Shown one piece after another: positions 38,371-48,600 of a DNA stretch of 64,000 bases. Below the pieces are notes generated by a model that was not told the DNA's origin, ran no database searches, and was given only the letters and a program-made list of their open reading frames with translations. The position numbers were made by a program, and so were the translations under genes. Within the stretch, counting starts at the first letter, position 1; each line of letters opens with the position of its first letter. This DNA is from Bacteroidota bacterium (lineage in GTDB: Bacteria > Bacteroidota > Bacteroidia > AKYH767-A > OLB10), in NCBI GenBank assembly GCA_016713525.1, contig JADJOZ010000003.1:310001-374000 (forward strand), in the 5' to 3' direction.

Positions 38371-39204
38371 ATGAGTTTGCTCAAATCTAAAAATCCCAAC
38401 ACAGAAATGCATTTTCTCGATCATCTCGAGGCATTGCGCTGGCATCTGGTAAGAGCTGCCATTGCTATTGTGGTTTTCGCTTTAGTGGCTTTCCTGAATA
38501 CAGAAATCTTGTTTGACCAGATTATTTTAGGCGCCAAAAGCCCCGATTTTCTTACCTATCGTGTTCTTTGTCAGTTATCTGACCGATTCAATGTGGATAT
38601 GTGTATACGTGAAGTCCCGTTTATACTAATCAATATCGATATATCGGGACAGTTCACTACACATATATATACATCGTTTATTGCCGGATTTATTCTCGGA
38701 TTCCCTTACCTGATTTGGGAATTATGGCGATTCATCAAACCTGCCCTTTCCAAAAAGGAATTGAATTACTCCAGGGGGATCGTTTTTTTTAGCTCCCTAT
38801 TGTTTCTATCAGGGGTGTTATTTGGCTACTACATTATTAGTCCGCTGAGTATCAATTTTCTGGGAAGCTACCAGATTAGCTCCATGGTGGCCAACCAAAT
38901 CACATTAAGCTCTTTTATTTCCACCGTTACCATGTTAACACTCTCATCCGGAGTGGTTTTCGAATTGCCGGTGGTAATCTATTTTCTTTCCAAAATTGGA
39001 ATCGTAACACCTTCTTTTTTAAGAACTTACCGTCGACATGCTATGGTAATTATTCTTATCATCGCTGCTCTCATCACACCTTCGCCCGATATTTCCAGCC
39101 AGATTTTAGTGGCGATTCCGTTATTTATACTTTATGAAATTGGAATCGGTGTTTCAGCCATGGTTCTTCGCAACAAAGAAAAAGAGGCCAAATCTCAGTC
39201 CTGA
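38371..39204 (+). CDS. tatC: Sec-independent protein translocase TatC
   Basis: This encodes 277 residues with six transmembrane segments. The N-terminus has MHFLDHLEALRWHLVRAAIAIVVFALVAF, the conserved cytoplasmic HLxELRxR-like start. The first periplasmic loop is enlarged and Cys-bearing (VLCQLSDRFNVDMC), and the FxAxxxxSxxxxxPYLIWELWRFIKPAL block follows (GFILGFPYLIWELWRFIKPAL). TatC recognises twin-arginine signal peptides. No tatA or tatB is nearby. The 3' end overlaps the convergent small membrane protein by 10 bp. Confidence 0.95.
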   Translation: MSLLKSKNPNTEMHFLDHLEALRWHLVRAAIAIVVFALVAFLNTEILFDQIILGAKSPDFLTYRVLCQLSDRFNVDMCIREVPFILINIDISGQFTTHIYTSFIAGFILGFPYLIWELWRFIKPALSKKELNYSRGIVFFSSLLFLSGVLFGYYIISPLSINFLGSYQISSMVANQITLSSFISTVTMLTLSSGVVFELPVVIYFLSKIGIVTPSFLRTYRRHAMVIILIIAALITPSPDISSQILVAIPLFILYEIGIGVSAMVLRNKEKEAKSQS

Positions 39205-39545
39205 TCAATTTCCGGATGCCTGCTTTTGGAGATGTAATAATAGGCAACAGTAATAAGTCCGCTAACAAATAACACCATTGCCGGAATACGCAGTTTATCA
39301 TCAAAGAAAAATTCGCCAATCATCCAAATAGAATTAGCTGATATCCAACAGCATACAGCTAAATTATGAAATAAGTCTACCCGAACATGCCTTCTTAACC
39401 AGGTAATATGAAATGCCACACCAATTGTGGGAATAATCATAATTAGGCCCGGAATTTCCCAAAGCATTACCCAACAAGTGTCTTTTAAAAGCCAAAGCAG
39501 AATGTGTAAATTCTCGTAGCCACGGATTTTCTTCAGCGAAACCAT
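39195..39545 (-). CDS. Small multi-spanning membrane protein of unknown function
   Basis: This encodes 116 residues with about four hydrophobic segments (IPGLIMIIPTIGVAFHITW, LFHNLAVCCWISANSIWMI, IPAMVLFVSGLITVAYYY). It begins MVSLKKIRGYENLHILLWLLKD, and conserved Trp/His residues (WLRRHVRVDLFHNLAVCCW) suggest a real family, which I do not recognise. Overlaps the tatC end by 10 bp in convergent orientation, and its promoter side faces the AhpD-like gene. Confidence 0.65.
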   Translation of the reverse strand: MVSLKKIRGYENLHILLWLLKDTCWVMLWEIPGLIMIIPTIGVAFHITWLRRHVRVDLFHNLAVCCWISANSIWMIGEFFFDDKLRIPAMVLFVSGLITVAYYYISKSRHPEIDQD

Positions 39546-39651
39546 GATGCAAACATACTTACTTGGTTGGTGGCGATGAAATTTTTACTGTTGCGGATGT
39601 AAAATTTAACCTTCCCGCTCAGCGAACCCCCAACAAAAGATTTCTTTACAT

Positions 39652-39659
39652 TACTTTTG
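39652..39659 (+). promoter_or_regulatory. Bacteroidota -7 promoter box (TACTTTTG)
   Basis: Exact TAnnTTTG match ending 6 bp before the ATG at 39666, the same very short distance as at 13554. It predicts a leaderless transcript for the carboxymuconolactone decarboxylase-family gene. Confidence 0.5.
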
Positions 39660-39665
39660 TGAGGT

Positions 39666-40013
39666 ATGGATAAAGCAGTAAAGGAATTTAACGACTACCG
39701 CTCCAGGATGAATGAGCGGATAATGGATGCCGACAATCTGGTTTTGAAGCGCCTTTTTAATCTCGATACCAACACCTATCAGGAAGGAGCATTGAATGTT
39801 AAGACCAAAGAAATGCTTGGACTTGTGGCATCCATGGTTCTCCGGTGCGATGATTGTGTTAAGTATCATGTCCAAAAATGCTATGAAAACGGAGTTTCCA
39901 AAGAAGAGATTTTTGAAGTCTTTGCCATTGCCAACATTGTTGGAGGCACCATTGTTATTCCGCACCTTCGCAGAGCGGTAGAATTCTGGGAACAACTTGA
40001 AACAAAATCCTGA
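39666..40013 (+). CDS. Carboxymuconolactone decarboxylase/AhpD-family protein
   Basis: This encodes 115 residues. The AhpD-like helical core is clear: LNVKTKEMLGLVASMVLRCDDCVKYHVQKCYENGVSKEEIFEVF, with the redox-type C-x-x-C (RCDDCVKYH) and the following His that define the AhpD-like group, then GGTIVIPHLRRAVEF. Such small proteins are often thiol peroxidases or reducing partners; the substrate is unknown. It ends 32 bp before the DUF5686 gene on the same strand, so cotranscription is likely. Confidence 0.88.
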   Translation: MDKAVKEFNDYRSRMNERIMDADNLVLKRLFNLDTNTYQEGALNVKTKEMLGLVASMVLRCDDCVKYHVQKCYENGVSKEEIFEVFAIANIVGGTIVIPHLRRAVEFWEQLETKS

Positions 40014-40045
40014 TAATTTCGTTGATTTGCACTTACACCTCCTGT

Positions 40046-42523
40046 ATGTTTAAAATGTTACGGTTTTTCCTGTTGCCATTTTTTTTAATCGCTTTTTACG
40101 GTGGTTTCAATATTGTATCAGCGCAACAAACACGTGTTTCGGGAAAGGTAACCGATGCACTTACCGGAGAAGCAATTCCATTTGCGAATGTGGCATTTAA
40201 AGGAACTTCCGTTGGAACAGTTACTGATATGAATGGGAGTTTTGTGATTGAAACTGATAAGCCATCCGATTCGCTTTCTGCTTCCTACGTAGGATATAAT
40301 CCGATTACTTTAAAAGTTGCGAAAGGGAAATCGCAGACAGTAAATTTTTTGCTCAAAGTAAATAAGGTTGATCTCAAAGAGGTAGTAATTAAAGCTGGAG
40401 ATAATCCTGCCAATATTTTATTACGGAAAGTAATCGATAATAAAGACAAAAACGATAAGAAGCGGCTCGATACTTATGCATACGAAGTGTACAATAAAAT
40501 GGAATTCGATCTTACCGATATTCCACAGGATTTTAAAGATAAAAAACTGATAAAGCCATTCGCATTTATCTTTGATAATATGGATAGTTCTGTGACAAAC
40601 GGAAAACCATTTTTACCTTTCTTTATTACGGAATCGCTCTCTGATATTTATTTCAAAAATAATCCGAAAGCTACCCGCGAAGTAATAAAAGCCAGCAAAA
40701 TTTCCGGATTGGAAAATGAATCTATCACCCAGTTTTTAGGTGACATGTATCAGAATATCGACATCTATGATAACTACATCGATATTTTCGGAAAGAGTTT
40801 TGTTAGTCCCATTTCTAATGTTGGACAGGTATATTATAAATATTATCTCACCGATTCAGCATTTCTCGATAATCAATGGTGTTATAAATTGAAGTTTAAG
40901 CCTCGTCGTAAACAGGAACTCACTTTTACCGGAGAATGCTGGGTTCATGATACCACATTTGCAATCCGAAAAATTGATATGCGTGTGGTTGAAGATGCCA
41001 ACATCAATTTTGTGGAAGATCTGGCTGTTGTAAAAGAATATTCCAGAATAGATGATGTGCAGTGGATGATGGTGAAAGAAATGCTGGTTGTTGATTTCGC
41101 TGCAAGAAAAGACGGATTGGGTTTTATAGGAAGGAAAACTTCTTCTTACAAGGACTTCAAATTAAATGCAACTCTTCCTGATACCATTTTTGCAGGAACG
41201 GAAAAAATAAAAATTCTCGAGACCTCGGTCAAACAAGATGATGCATTCTGGCGTGCAGCAAGACATGATTCATTAACGGATCGGGAAAAGCAGATATATC
41301 ATATGGTGGATACCATCAAAACATTGCCTGCATTCCGGACTTATGTCGATATTGTTACTTTGTTTTTTACGGGACACTATGAAATTGGAAAGTTTGAAAT
41401 AGGACCCTACTTCACATTGGCATCGTTCAATTCGGTGGAAGGATACCGTTTTCGCCTTGGTGGCAGAACCGGACCGAAGTTCAGTGACCGTTTAAGGTTT
41501 GAAGGATATGCTGCTTATGGTACCAAAGATGAGGAATTCAAATACATGGGTGGATTCAGGTACTTCCTGAAGACAAAACCCCGGGAAGCAATTGGTGCCC
41601 GCTATAAAAATGATGTGGTGCAACTTGGTCAAAGTGAAAATGCTTTTCAGGATGATAATATTCTGTCATCCCTGTTCCGAAGAAATCCTGCCGATAAACT
41701 CACACAACTTGAAAGCTACAAAGTCTACTATGAAAAAGAATGGCTTTCAGGATATTCCCACCGCATTTCATTTGAACATGGCACTCTTGTACCCTTAGGA
41801 AAACTCGATTACAGCTACTTCAGTAACGACGAACGAACGAGAGTCAGAAACAGTATCAATACATCTGAAATTTCCGTATTTATGCGATTTGCTTATCGCG
41901 AAAAATTTGTTGAAGGTAAAACAGGACGGGTGTCACTCGGAAGTGAATATCCTGTAACGCAGTTGCTTTATACAGGTGGTATAAAAGGAGTTCTTGAAAG
42001 CGATTTTACCTATCATAAAATAGTTGGTAAGGTTGATGATATCATTAAAGTGCCTCCTTTCGGTTATACTTATTATGCAATTGAAGCTGGTAAAACCTGG
42101 GGTGAGGTCCCTTATCCGTTACTCAATGTTCACCAGGGTAATGAATCCTATTTTTATGATTATGCATCCTTCAATATGATGAACTATTACGAATTCATCA
42201 GTGATCAGTATGCTTCACTTTTTGTTGTGCATCATTTCGAAGGATTCTTCCTCGATAAAATTCCATTGATGCGCAAACTAAAATGGCGCGAGGTTGCCAG
42301 TCTCCGTGGTGTGTATGGCAGCATGTCGGATGAAAATAAGTCGATACTTGTGAATCAGAATGCATTCAGTACCTTATCTAAGAAACCTTATGTCGAAGCC
42401 GGATTCGGAGTAGAAAACATTTTAAAAATTCTACGTTTCGATTTCATGTACCGCCTTACTTATCTCGATAATCCGGATATTTCCAAGTTTGGCATCAGAG
42501 GCAGTTTGCAACTTACTTTCTGA
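40046..42523 (+). CDS. DUF5686 / carboxypeptidase-regulatory-like outer-membrane protein
   Basis: About 825 residues, with the start taken at the ATG at 40046 or 40055 so that the signal peptide MLRFFLLPFFLIAFYGGFNIVSA leads. A CarboxypepD_reg-like beta-sandwich (about residues 30-115, VSGKVTDALTGEAIPFANVAFKGTSVG and a VxYxGYxP block) precedes the DUF5686 body, which carries many aromatic beta-strands (GFRYFLKTKPREAIGARYKND, VYYEKEWLSGYSHRISFEHG). Ends with an aromatic SLQLTF, typical of outer-membrane barrels. Function unknown; TonB-receptor-like N-terminal domain suggests an envelope role. Confidence 0.88.
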   Translation: MFKMLRFFLLPFFLIAFYGGFNIVSAQQTRVSGKVTDALTGEAIPFANVAFKGTSVGTVTDMNGSFVIETDKPSDSLSASYVGYNPITLKVAKGKSQTVNFLLKVNKVDLKEVVIKAGDNPANILLRKVIDNKDKNDKKRLDTYAYEVYNKMEFDLTDIPQDFKDKKLIKPFAFIFDNMDSSVTNGKPFLPFFITESLSDIYFKNNPKATREVIKASKISGLENESITQFLGDMYQNIDIYDNYIDIFGKSFVSPISNVGQVYYKYYLTDSAFLDNQWCYKLKFKPRRKQELTFTGECWVHDTTFAIRKIDMRVVEDANINFVEDLAVVKEYSRIDDVQWMMVKEMLVVDFAARKDGLGFIGRKTSSYKDFKLNATLPDTIFAGTEKIKILETSVKQDDAFWRAARHDSLTDREKQIYHMVDTIKTLPAFRTYVDIVTLFFTGHYEIGKFEIGPYFTLASFNSVEGYRFRLGGRTGPKFSDRLRFEGYAAYGTKDEEFKYMGGFRYFLKTKPREAIGARYKNDVVQLGQSENAFQDDNILSSLFRRNPADKLTQLESYKVYYEKEWLSGYSHRISFEHGTLVPLGKLDYSYFSNDERTRVRNSINTSEISVFMRFAYREKFVEGKTGRVSLGSEYPVTQLLYTGGIKGVLESDFTYHKIVGKVDDIIKVPPFGYTYYAIEAGKTWGEVPYPLLNVHQGNESYFYDYASFNMMNYYEFISDQYASLFVVHHFEGFFLDKIPLMRKLKWREVASLRGVYGSMSDENKSILVNQNAFSTLSKKPYVEAGFGVENILKILRFDFMYRLTYLDNPDISKFGIRGSLQLTF

Positions 42524-42537
42524 TTCAGGGAAATAGT

Positions 42538-42545
42538 TACCTTTG
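42538..42545 (+). promoter_or_regulatory. Bacteroidota -7 promoter box (TACCTTTG) for lptB
   Basis: Exact TAnnTTTG match 25 bp before the TTG start of lptB and 14 bp after the DUF5686 stop, so lptB may have its own promoter. Confidence 0.45.
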
Positions 42546-42570
42546 ACACACTTTACATAACAAAATTGCA

Positions 42571-43296
42571 TTGATACTCCGTGCTGATAATCTGGTAAAA
42601 AGGTATAAAAGTCGAACTGTGGTCGACCATGTTTCTATCTATGTGGAACAGGGCGAAATAGTTGGCTTGCTGGGACCCAATGGTGCCGGCAAAACCACCA
42701 CTTTTTACATGACTGTGGGACTTATCCGCCCAAATGAAGGCCATATTTATCTCGATAACAAAGAAATCACCGAAGAGCCTATGTATCGAAGGGCTCAGAT
42801 GGGAATAGGTTATCTTGCACAGGAAGCGTCCGTATTCCGAAAACTGAGTGTTGAGGATAATATTAAAGCTGTTCTGGAAATGACTAAAATGTCGCGGGAA
42901 GAACAAAGGGCCAAAGTGGAGTCTCTATTAGAAGAATTTGGATTGCAGAAAATCCGAAAGAGCAGAGGCGATTTATCGTCGGGTGGTGAACGCCGCCGGA
43001 CAGAAATTGCACGGGCTTTGGCAGTAAATCCGAGTTTTATTTTGCTTGATGAACCCTTTGCCGGAGTTGACCCGATTGCGGTTGAAGATATCCAGGGTAT
43101 AGTGGCAAAACTGAAAGAGAAAAATATTGGAATTCTGATTACCGATCACAACGTTCATGAAACATTGAACATAACGGAACGTGCCTATTTGCTTTTTGAA
43201 GGACGGATTTTGAAAGAAGGTACTGCACAGGACCTGGCCGAAGATGAACAGGTACGAAAAGTATATCTCGGTCAGAATTTTGAATTAAGAAAATAA
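42571..43296 (+). CDS. lptB: LPS export ABC transporter ATP-binding protein
   Basis: This encodes 241 residues from a TTG start (MILRADNLVKRYKSRTVVDHV). Walker A GPNGAGKTT (residues about 35-43), Q-loop YLAQEASVFRKL, signature LSSGGERRR, Walker B FILLDEPFAGVDP and the H-loop TDHN are all in the LptB form; the QEASVFRKLSVEDN run is diagnostic of LptB. It powers extraction of lipopolysaccharide from the inner membrane with LptFG, which are not in this window. Convergent with purS (11-bp gap). Confidence 0.95.
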   Translation: MILRADNLVKRYKSRTVVDHVSIYVEQGEIVGLLGPNGAGKTTTFYMTVGLIRPNEGHIYLDNKEITEEPMYRRAQMGIGYLAQEASVFRKLSVEDNIKAVLEMTKMSREEQRAKVESLLEEFGLQKIRKSRGDLSSGGERRRTEIARALAVNPSFILLDEPFAGVDPIAVEDIQGIVAKLKEKNIGILITDHNVHETLNITERAYLLFEGRILKEGTAQDLAEDEQVRKVYLGQNFELRK

Positions 43297-43307
43297 CCGA
43301 AAGCGGC

Positions 43308-43562
43308 TTATTTTACCTCTGCCAATTCAAATTCATAACCCTCCATTATCGGATTTGCCAGCAATTTTTTGCATGCCAGATCAACCTTCTCACGGGCTTC
43401 ATCTTTATTGCCTGCCGTAATTTCTAAAGTAATGTGTTTTCCAATCCTCACATTATCGATTTCAGGCAATTGTAAATTCTTCATTGAATTGGTAACAGCC
43501 TTCCCTTGTGGATCAAGAAGAGCCTTTAAAGGCATGATAGTAATACTTGCGGCGAATTTCAT
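43308..43562 (-). CDS. purS: Phosphoribosylformylglycinamidine synthase subunit PurS
   Basis: This encodes 84 residues, the normal length of PurS: KFAASITIMPLKALLDPQGKAVTNSMKNLQL, then VRIGKHITLEITAGNKDEAREKV and LLANPIMEGYEFELAEV. The LDPQGKA and NPxxExYxFE blocks are diagnostic. It is the small subunit of the FGAM synthase complex with PurQ and PurL. PurQ/PurL are not in this window, so purS stands apart from them; it is cotranscribed with pssA (11-bp gap). Confidence 0.9.
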   Translation of the reverse strand: MKFAASITIMPLKALLDPQGKAVTNSMKNLQLPEIDNVRIGKHITLEITAGNKDEAREKVDLACKKLLANPIMEGYEFELAEVK

Positions 43563-43573
43563 AGTGTTGATAA

Positions 43574-44320
43574 TCAGTTGTTTTCGGTGTTTTTGACCGT
43601 TTTATTGGGTGGGTTAATCAGCGACAAAATTAAATATAAAATGATCACTACCGGAATTCCGGCAAATTGTAATGTTACGAGACTAATGATGGTCAAAACC
43701 AAAAAAGTGTATTGCACCTGATTTTTTTGCCACGAAAAGCTTTTAAATTTGAGTGCAAACAAGGGTATTTCCGATACCAGTAAAAACGATAGAATCATGC
43801 TCAGACCCGCAATTACAAAGGAGTTGAGGATAGTAGGCGTGAGTGAGAAACGGTCGTCATGCAGTATTAGGGCCAGCCCAATTACAAAAATGGTGACTGC
43901 CGGAGTTGGCATTCCTATGAAGGAATCAGTCTGGCGGGTATCAATATTAAATTTCGCCAGCCGCAATGCCGAAAAAATGGTTATCAGGAAGGGTAAAAAA
44001 CTCAATATTTTCATCCACATGTCATCCTGATAAAGTACCATCGGAACACTTGAAATAAACAAATGATACATAATTGCACCCGGCAACAGTCCGAATGTTA
44101 CCATATCGGCTAGTGAATCGAGTTCTTTTCCCATAGGAGAATATGCCTTAAAAGCACGGGCAGTGAAGCCATCCAGGAAATCGAAAACCAGGGATGCTGC
44201 AACCAGTGAAGCAAAGACCGGAATGTTACCCTGAAATACAAAAACCAGAGCAACGCAACCGCAGGCAAGATTCATGCAGGTTAGCAGGTTTGGAATGTGT
44301 TGGGTAAACGATGCTTTCAT
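43574..44320 (-). CDS. pssA: CDP-diacylglycerol-serine O-phosphatidyltransferase
   Basis: This encodes 248 residues. The CDP-alcohol phosphotransferase motif D-x2-D-G-x2-A-R-x8-G-x3-D-x3-D is exact: DFLDGFTARAF ... SPMGKELDSLAD (about residues 47-71). About eight hydrophobic segments surround it. It makes phosphatidylserine, the precursor of phosphatidylethanolamine. The stop is 11 bp from purS on the same strand. The upstream 227-bp gap separates it from the divergent porV-like gene. Confidence 0.93.
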   Translation of the reverse strand: MKASFTQHIPNLLTCMNLACGCVALVFVFQGNIPVFASLVAASLVFDFLDGFTARAFKAYSPMGKELDSLADMVTFGLLPGAIMYHLFISSVPMVLYQDDMWMKILSFLPFLITIFSALRLAKFNIDTRQTDSFIGMPTPAVTIFVIGLALILHDDRFSLTPTILNSFVIAGLSMILSFLLVSEIPLFALKFKSFSWQKNQVQYTFLVLTIISLVTLQFAGIPVVIILYLILSLINPPNKTVKNTENN

Positions 44321-44438
44321 AGTGGTGAACGGTGCAAAAATAGGGATTTAAAATCTCTGTTGATTTAATTGTCTCATTTGTTGATAAAATGATTGAAAAT
44401 AAGTACTTTCGAATGTGACTAACCTCCTTTTCCGTTAT

Positions 44439-44446
44439 TACTTTTG
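44439..44446 (+). promoter_or_regulatory. Bacteroidota -7 promoter box (TACTTTTG) upstream of porV-like gene
   Basis: Exact TAnnTTTG match about 100 bp upstream of the ATG at 44548, implying a roughly 95-nt leader for the porV-porU transcript. No clear -33 box. Confidence 0.45.
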
Positions 44447-44547
44447 AACATTAAAACCATTCTGGTTGTTTAAGAGTATAACGGTCGGAACCATACACTA
44501 TTTTCAATTGCCAATCGTTTGTGAGGCATACACAACCTAATTGACCT

Positions 44548-45624
44548 ATGAACAAAAAAATCACACTCGCCGCCGCTGCCTTATTGGTTACCATGAGTGC
44601 CGGAGCGCAAAATGCACCTAAATACAGTAATGAATTTCTTTCTATTGGAGTCGGAGCCCGTGCCTTAGGTATGGGTGGTGCTCAGGTATCGTCAGTAAAT
44701 GACATTACCTCAGGGTATTGGAATCCCGCAGGTTTGACACTGGGGACAGGCGACCTGCAATTGGGCTTGATGCATGCTGAATATTTTGCCGGTATTGGCA
44801 AATACGATTATGCCGCTCTTGCAGCCCCCATCGATGCAACCAGAACCATAGGATTTTCTGTAATCCGTTTTGCTATTGATGATATCATTGACTCTACCGA
44901 ACTCATCGATTCCGATGGAAACATCGACTATGACAGGCTGAAATCATTTTCTGCAGGTGATTATGCATTCCTGTTTTCTTATGCTAAGAAAACTAATATC
45001 GAAGGACTCCGCTATGGTGCCAATGCGAAAGTAATCCATCGTAAGGTGGGGGATTTTGCTTCTGCCTGGGGCTTTGGACTCGATGCCGGTATTCAGTACC
45101 AGATGAACAAATGGAAATTCGGTGCAATGGCACGCGATATCACTTCTACTTTTAATGCATGGAATTTCAATACTGATAAATTTGAAGATGTTTTTATTCA
45201 AACTGGAAATGAAGTGCCTGAAAATGGTGTTGAGGTTACTCTCCCCAAATTAATTTTAGGAGCATCTTACAAAGCATCTTTATCAGAAAAGTTTTCTGTT
45301 GAACCTGCACTCGATCTGGATGTGACTTTCGATGGCAAAAGAAATGTACTTGTAAAAAGTGATCCCATAAGTATCGATCCTAAATTTGGTGTTGAATTTG
45401 GTTACAGCGATTTTATTTTCCTCAGAGGTGGTGTCAATAATATTCAGGATATTAAAGAAATTGATGGCTCTGTAAAGAAAACTTTCCAGCCCAATATGGG
45501 AGTTGGTGTGAAAATTAAAAATGTGTCAATTGATTATGCATTAACCAATATTGGAAGTGTTGGTGAAACATTATACTCTAATATTTTTTCATTAAGAATA
45601 GCATTGTTTAAACAGAAAAAATGA
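44548..45624 (+). CDS. PorV/PorQ-family type IX secretion outer-membrane protein
   Basis: This encodes 358 residues: signal peptide (MNKKITLAAAALLVTMSAGA-Q), then NAPKYSNEFLSIGVGARALGMGGAQVSSVNDITSGYWNPAGL, the diagnostic N-terminal block of PorV/PorQ proteins (FadL-like barrels). Barrel strands continue to a C-terminal YSNIFSLRIALF. PorV is the shuttle that carries substrates from the Sov translocon to PorU; PorQ is the related PorZ partner. Position directly before a PorU-like protein (ATGA overlap at 45621-45624) favours a PorV-type role. It is the first gene of a two-gene operon. Confidence 0.9.
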   Translation: MNKKITLAAAALLVTMSAGAQNAPKYSNEFLSIGVGARALGMGGAQVSSVNDITSGYWNPAGLTLGTGDLQLGLMHAEYFAGIGKYDYAALAAPIDATRTIGFSVIRFAIDDIIDSTELIDSDGNIDYDRLKSFSAGDYAFLFSYAKKTNIEGLRYGANAKVIHRKVGDFASAWGFGLDAGIQYQMNKWKFGAMARDITSTFNAWNFNTDKFEDVFIQTGNEVPENGVEVTLPKLILGASYKASLSEKFSVEPALDLDVTFDGKRNVLVKSDPISIDPKFGVEFGYSDFIFLRGGVNNIQDIKEIDGSVKKTFQPNMGVGVKIKNVSIDYALTNIGSVGETLYSNIFSLRIALFKQKK

Positions 45625-48600
45625 AAAAACTTTATCCCCTGATGTTGCTTGCTTTTTTATGGTCATCCATAGCAAACGGGCAGCAGTATTGTAATGAATG
45701 GATTAATTTTTCATCGAATCAGCAGTATTCGAATCAGCAGTATTTTAAAGTGAGCGTTTGGCGCGATGGCGTTTACCGTATCACTTATGCCGATTTGCAG
45801 GCTGCCGCATTCCCTATGCCCTTTAATCCGAAACAATTGCAATTGTTTAATCAGGGAAGTGAACAGTTTATTTGGGTGGAAGGTGAAGCCGATGGTTCAT
45901 TTGATGCTACCGACTATATCGAATTTTATGGAAAGAAAAATGATGGAAGCTTTGATGCCCGATTGTACAGTGATCCCAATCATCAGTTAAATAAAGCTTT
46001 CAGTTTATTTACCGATACGGCTTCTTACTTCCTTACTTTGAATTTTAATTCGTTGGTGGTGAACCGAAGAATGGTTCAGGAAACCGATATTAATTTTATT
46101 GGGTACACTGCATTGTCATACTATATCAGTGAAGCTTACCGTGACTATAAAAATGCATACAATACTTACAAATTGGCTGATGTTATTGATTCTGATTATG
46201 ATGAAGGGGAAGGGTGGTTTTCAGGAAATATTACAAACGCTGCCCAAACTTTTCCGCTGCCCGTTCCGAATGTAAGTCAGGATCCCGCAGCACCATTGGC
46301 CCGTGCAAATGCAATTTTAATGGGTGGTAATAATGATGGTTATCAGCATACCATTTCATTGGATGTAAATGGCACTGCTGTTTCTAATAACTTCTATGCT
46401 TTTGCTATTACCAAGTTTAATTTTCCCTTATCAGCAAATTCAACCATTCAAAACGGAACAGCAAATTTTATTTTCACTCCCGGTACCGGTGTAACGAATC
46501 AAACGCTGGTTTCAAATATCAGTATTACCTATCCGCATACTTTTAGTTTTGGAGGTGAAAACGGAAATTTCAGAAAAATGACTATTCCCGGAAATATCTC
46601 TCCCGGAAAATCTTACATCAGCATTACCAATCTTAATCTTACCAATCCTAAATTATATATGCTGTCAGGTGATACCCTGAAGCAAATTCCAATGGTTGGG
46701 ACAGGTACATCGCGTCAGGCACTTATCCCAACTTATAATGCTGATAAGTTCTGTTTTATTACCGATTCTGTTCATACAACTGCAACTGCTCAAATGCGCA
46801 TTGCCCCGGTTTCTTCAGATCCGGTCCGCTTTGCCCGCTTTATAAATTATCAATACACCTCTCAAGGCGACTACTTGATTATTACTAATGCAAAATTGTG
46901 GAATAAGGCTAATGATTACCGGAATTACCGGGCTTCAACAGGATTTACTCCTTTGCTGGTTGATGTCGATGAGCTCTATAATCAGTTTGCTTATGGTATT
47001 AACAAACATCCGCTTTCTATTCGAAATTTTGTAAAGTTTGCGAATGATACATTTGTTGTAAAGCCACAATACTTATTATTGATTGGTAAATCGGTTTCAC
47101 CAATAAGAACCCGCTTAACCGGATCCAATAATGTTACCACTATCAGTAATAACTGGAATGCCAATTTGTTGCCGTCTTATGGTTACCCACCATCAGATCA
47201 TTTATTGGTATCCGATAATGTGCAGCCTTTTCCACGGCCTATGGTTGCAGTAGGTAGAATTTCAGCAAGTACAGAAGCCGATGTGCAGGCTTATCTTGAT
47301 AAAATTACAGCTCACGAAATTCAATTGCAAAGTTGTCCCGAAGAGTGGATGAAAAGAATACTACACTTTGGTGGTGGAGAAGATTCTTATCAGCAGGATA
47401 TCATAAAGGAGATATTGCGCAAGTTTGAAGTGATTGCAGAAGATACTCTCATGGGCGCCAATGTGTATACCTTCCTGAAAACAAGTACCGATCCTATTCA
47501 GGTAAATCTTTCGCAATACCTGCAGTCATTAATCGACAGTGGTGTTACCATGATGACTTTTGTGGCCCATGCCTCCGGATCAACATTCGATATTAGTACC
47601 GATTTGCCACAGAATTATAATAATAAAAATAGATATCCGTTAATTCTCGCCAATTCCTGTTTTGTAGGCGATATCCATGATCCCTCCAGAAGAATTGTAG
47701 AGGATTTTATTCTGCTTCCTGAAAAAGGGGCACTTGCATTTGTGGCCCAACCCGCTCTGGGTTATCTTGATCATCTGGAGGTTTACAGCGGTCATTTTTA
47801 TAAAGAAGTGGCCCTTAATAATTATGGTGGCAGGGTTGGTAAAACAATGCTTAATGTAATGGATTCTATTCTTGGAAATCCGGATTTCAATTCGAATCCC
47901 AGTGTGTACTATATGTATAAGTCGGTGTTGAATGGAATGACACTTTCCGGTGATCCGGCATTAATATTAAATTCATCGGCGAAACCCGATTATCAAATTA
48001 ATAATGCAAGTATTTTCTTTACTCCGGAACTGATCACAACCGATATCGATTCTTTTGATGTAAATGTTGTTGTGAAAAATCTGGGTCGAGCTGTCAATGA
48101 TCCTTTCGTAATTCATATCACACGTAAATTCCCGAATGGCGGAGTCAACTACGAGAAAGATACCATTGTAAATTATGTGGCTTTCCAGGATACAATTTCT
48201 ATCAGACTACCTGTGGATGCCGGCCGCGGACTTGGACCCAATACTTTTGAAGTGTATGTCGATTATTTCAGCACAATCGATGAATGCAATGAAGCAAATA
48301 ATGCTGCCAATGATGTGCCTTTGTTAATACAGTCATCTGATATTCTTCCCGTTTATCCTGCAGAATTTGCAATTGTACCGAATGATACCATTGAATTGAA
48401 AGCTTCTACAGTAAATCCTTTTGCAGTAGCGACACCTTACGATTTCCAAATCGATACTGTTGATACATTCAATAGTCCGTTCATGAAGCAAACTACAATT
48501 ACAAGTGTTGGTGGCGTCGTCAAATGGCCACTTACATTTACGTTGCAACCCGATTTGGTTTATTACTGGAGAGTCAGTCGCGATTCTATGCCAGGCGATA

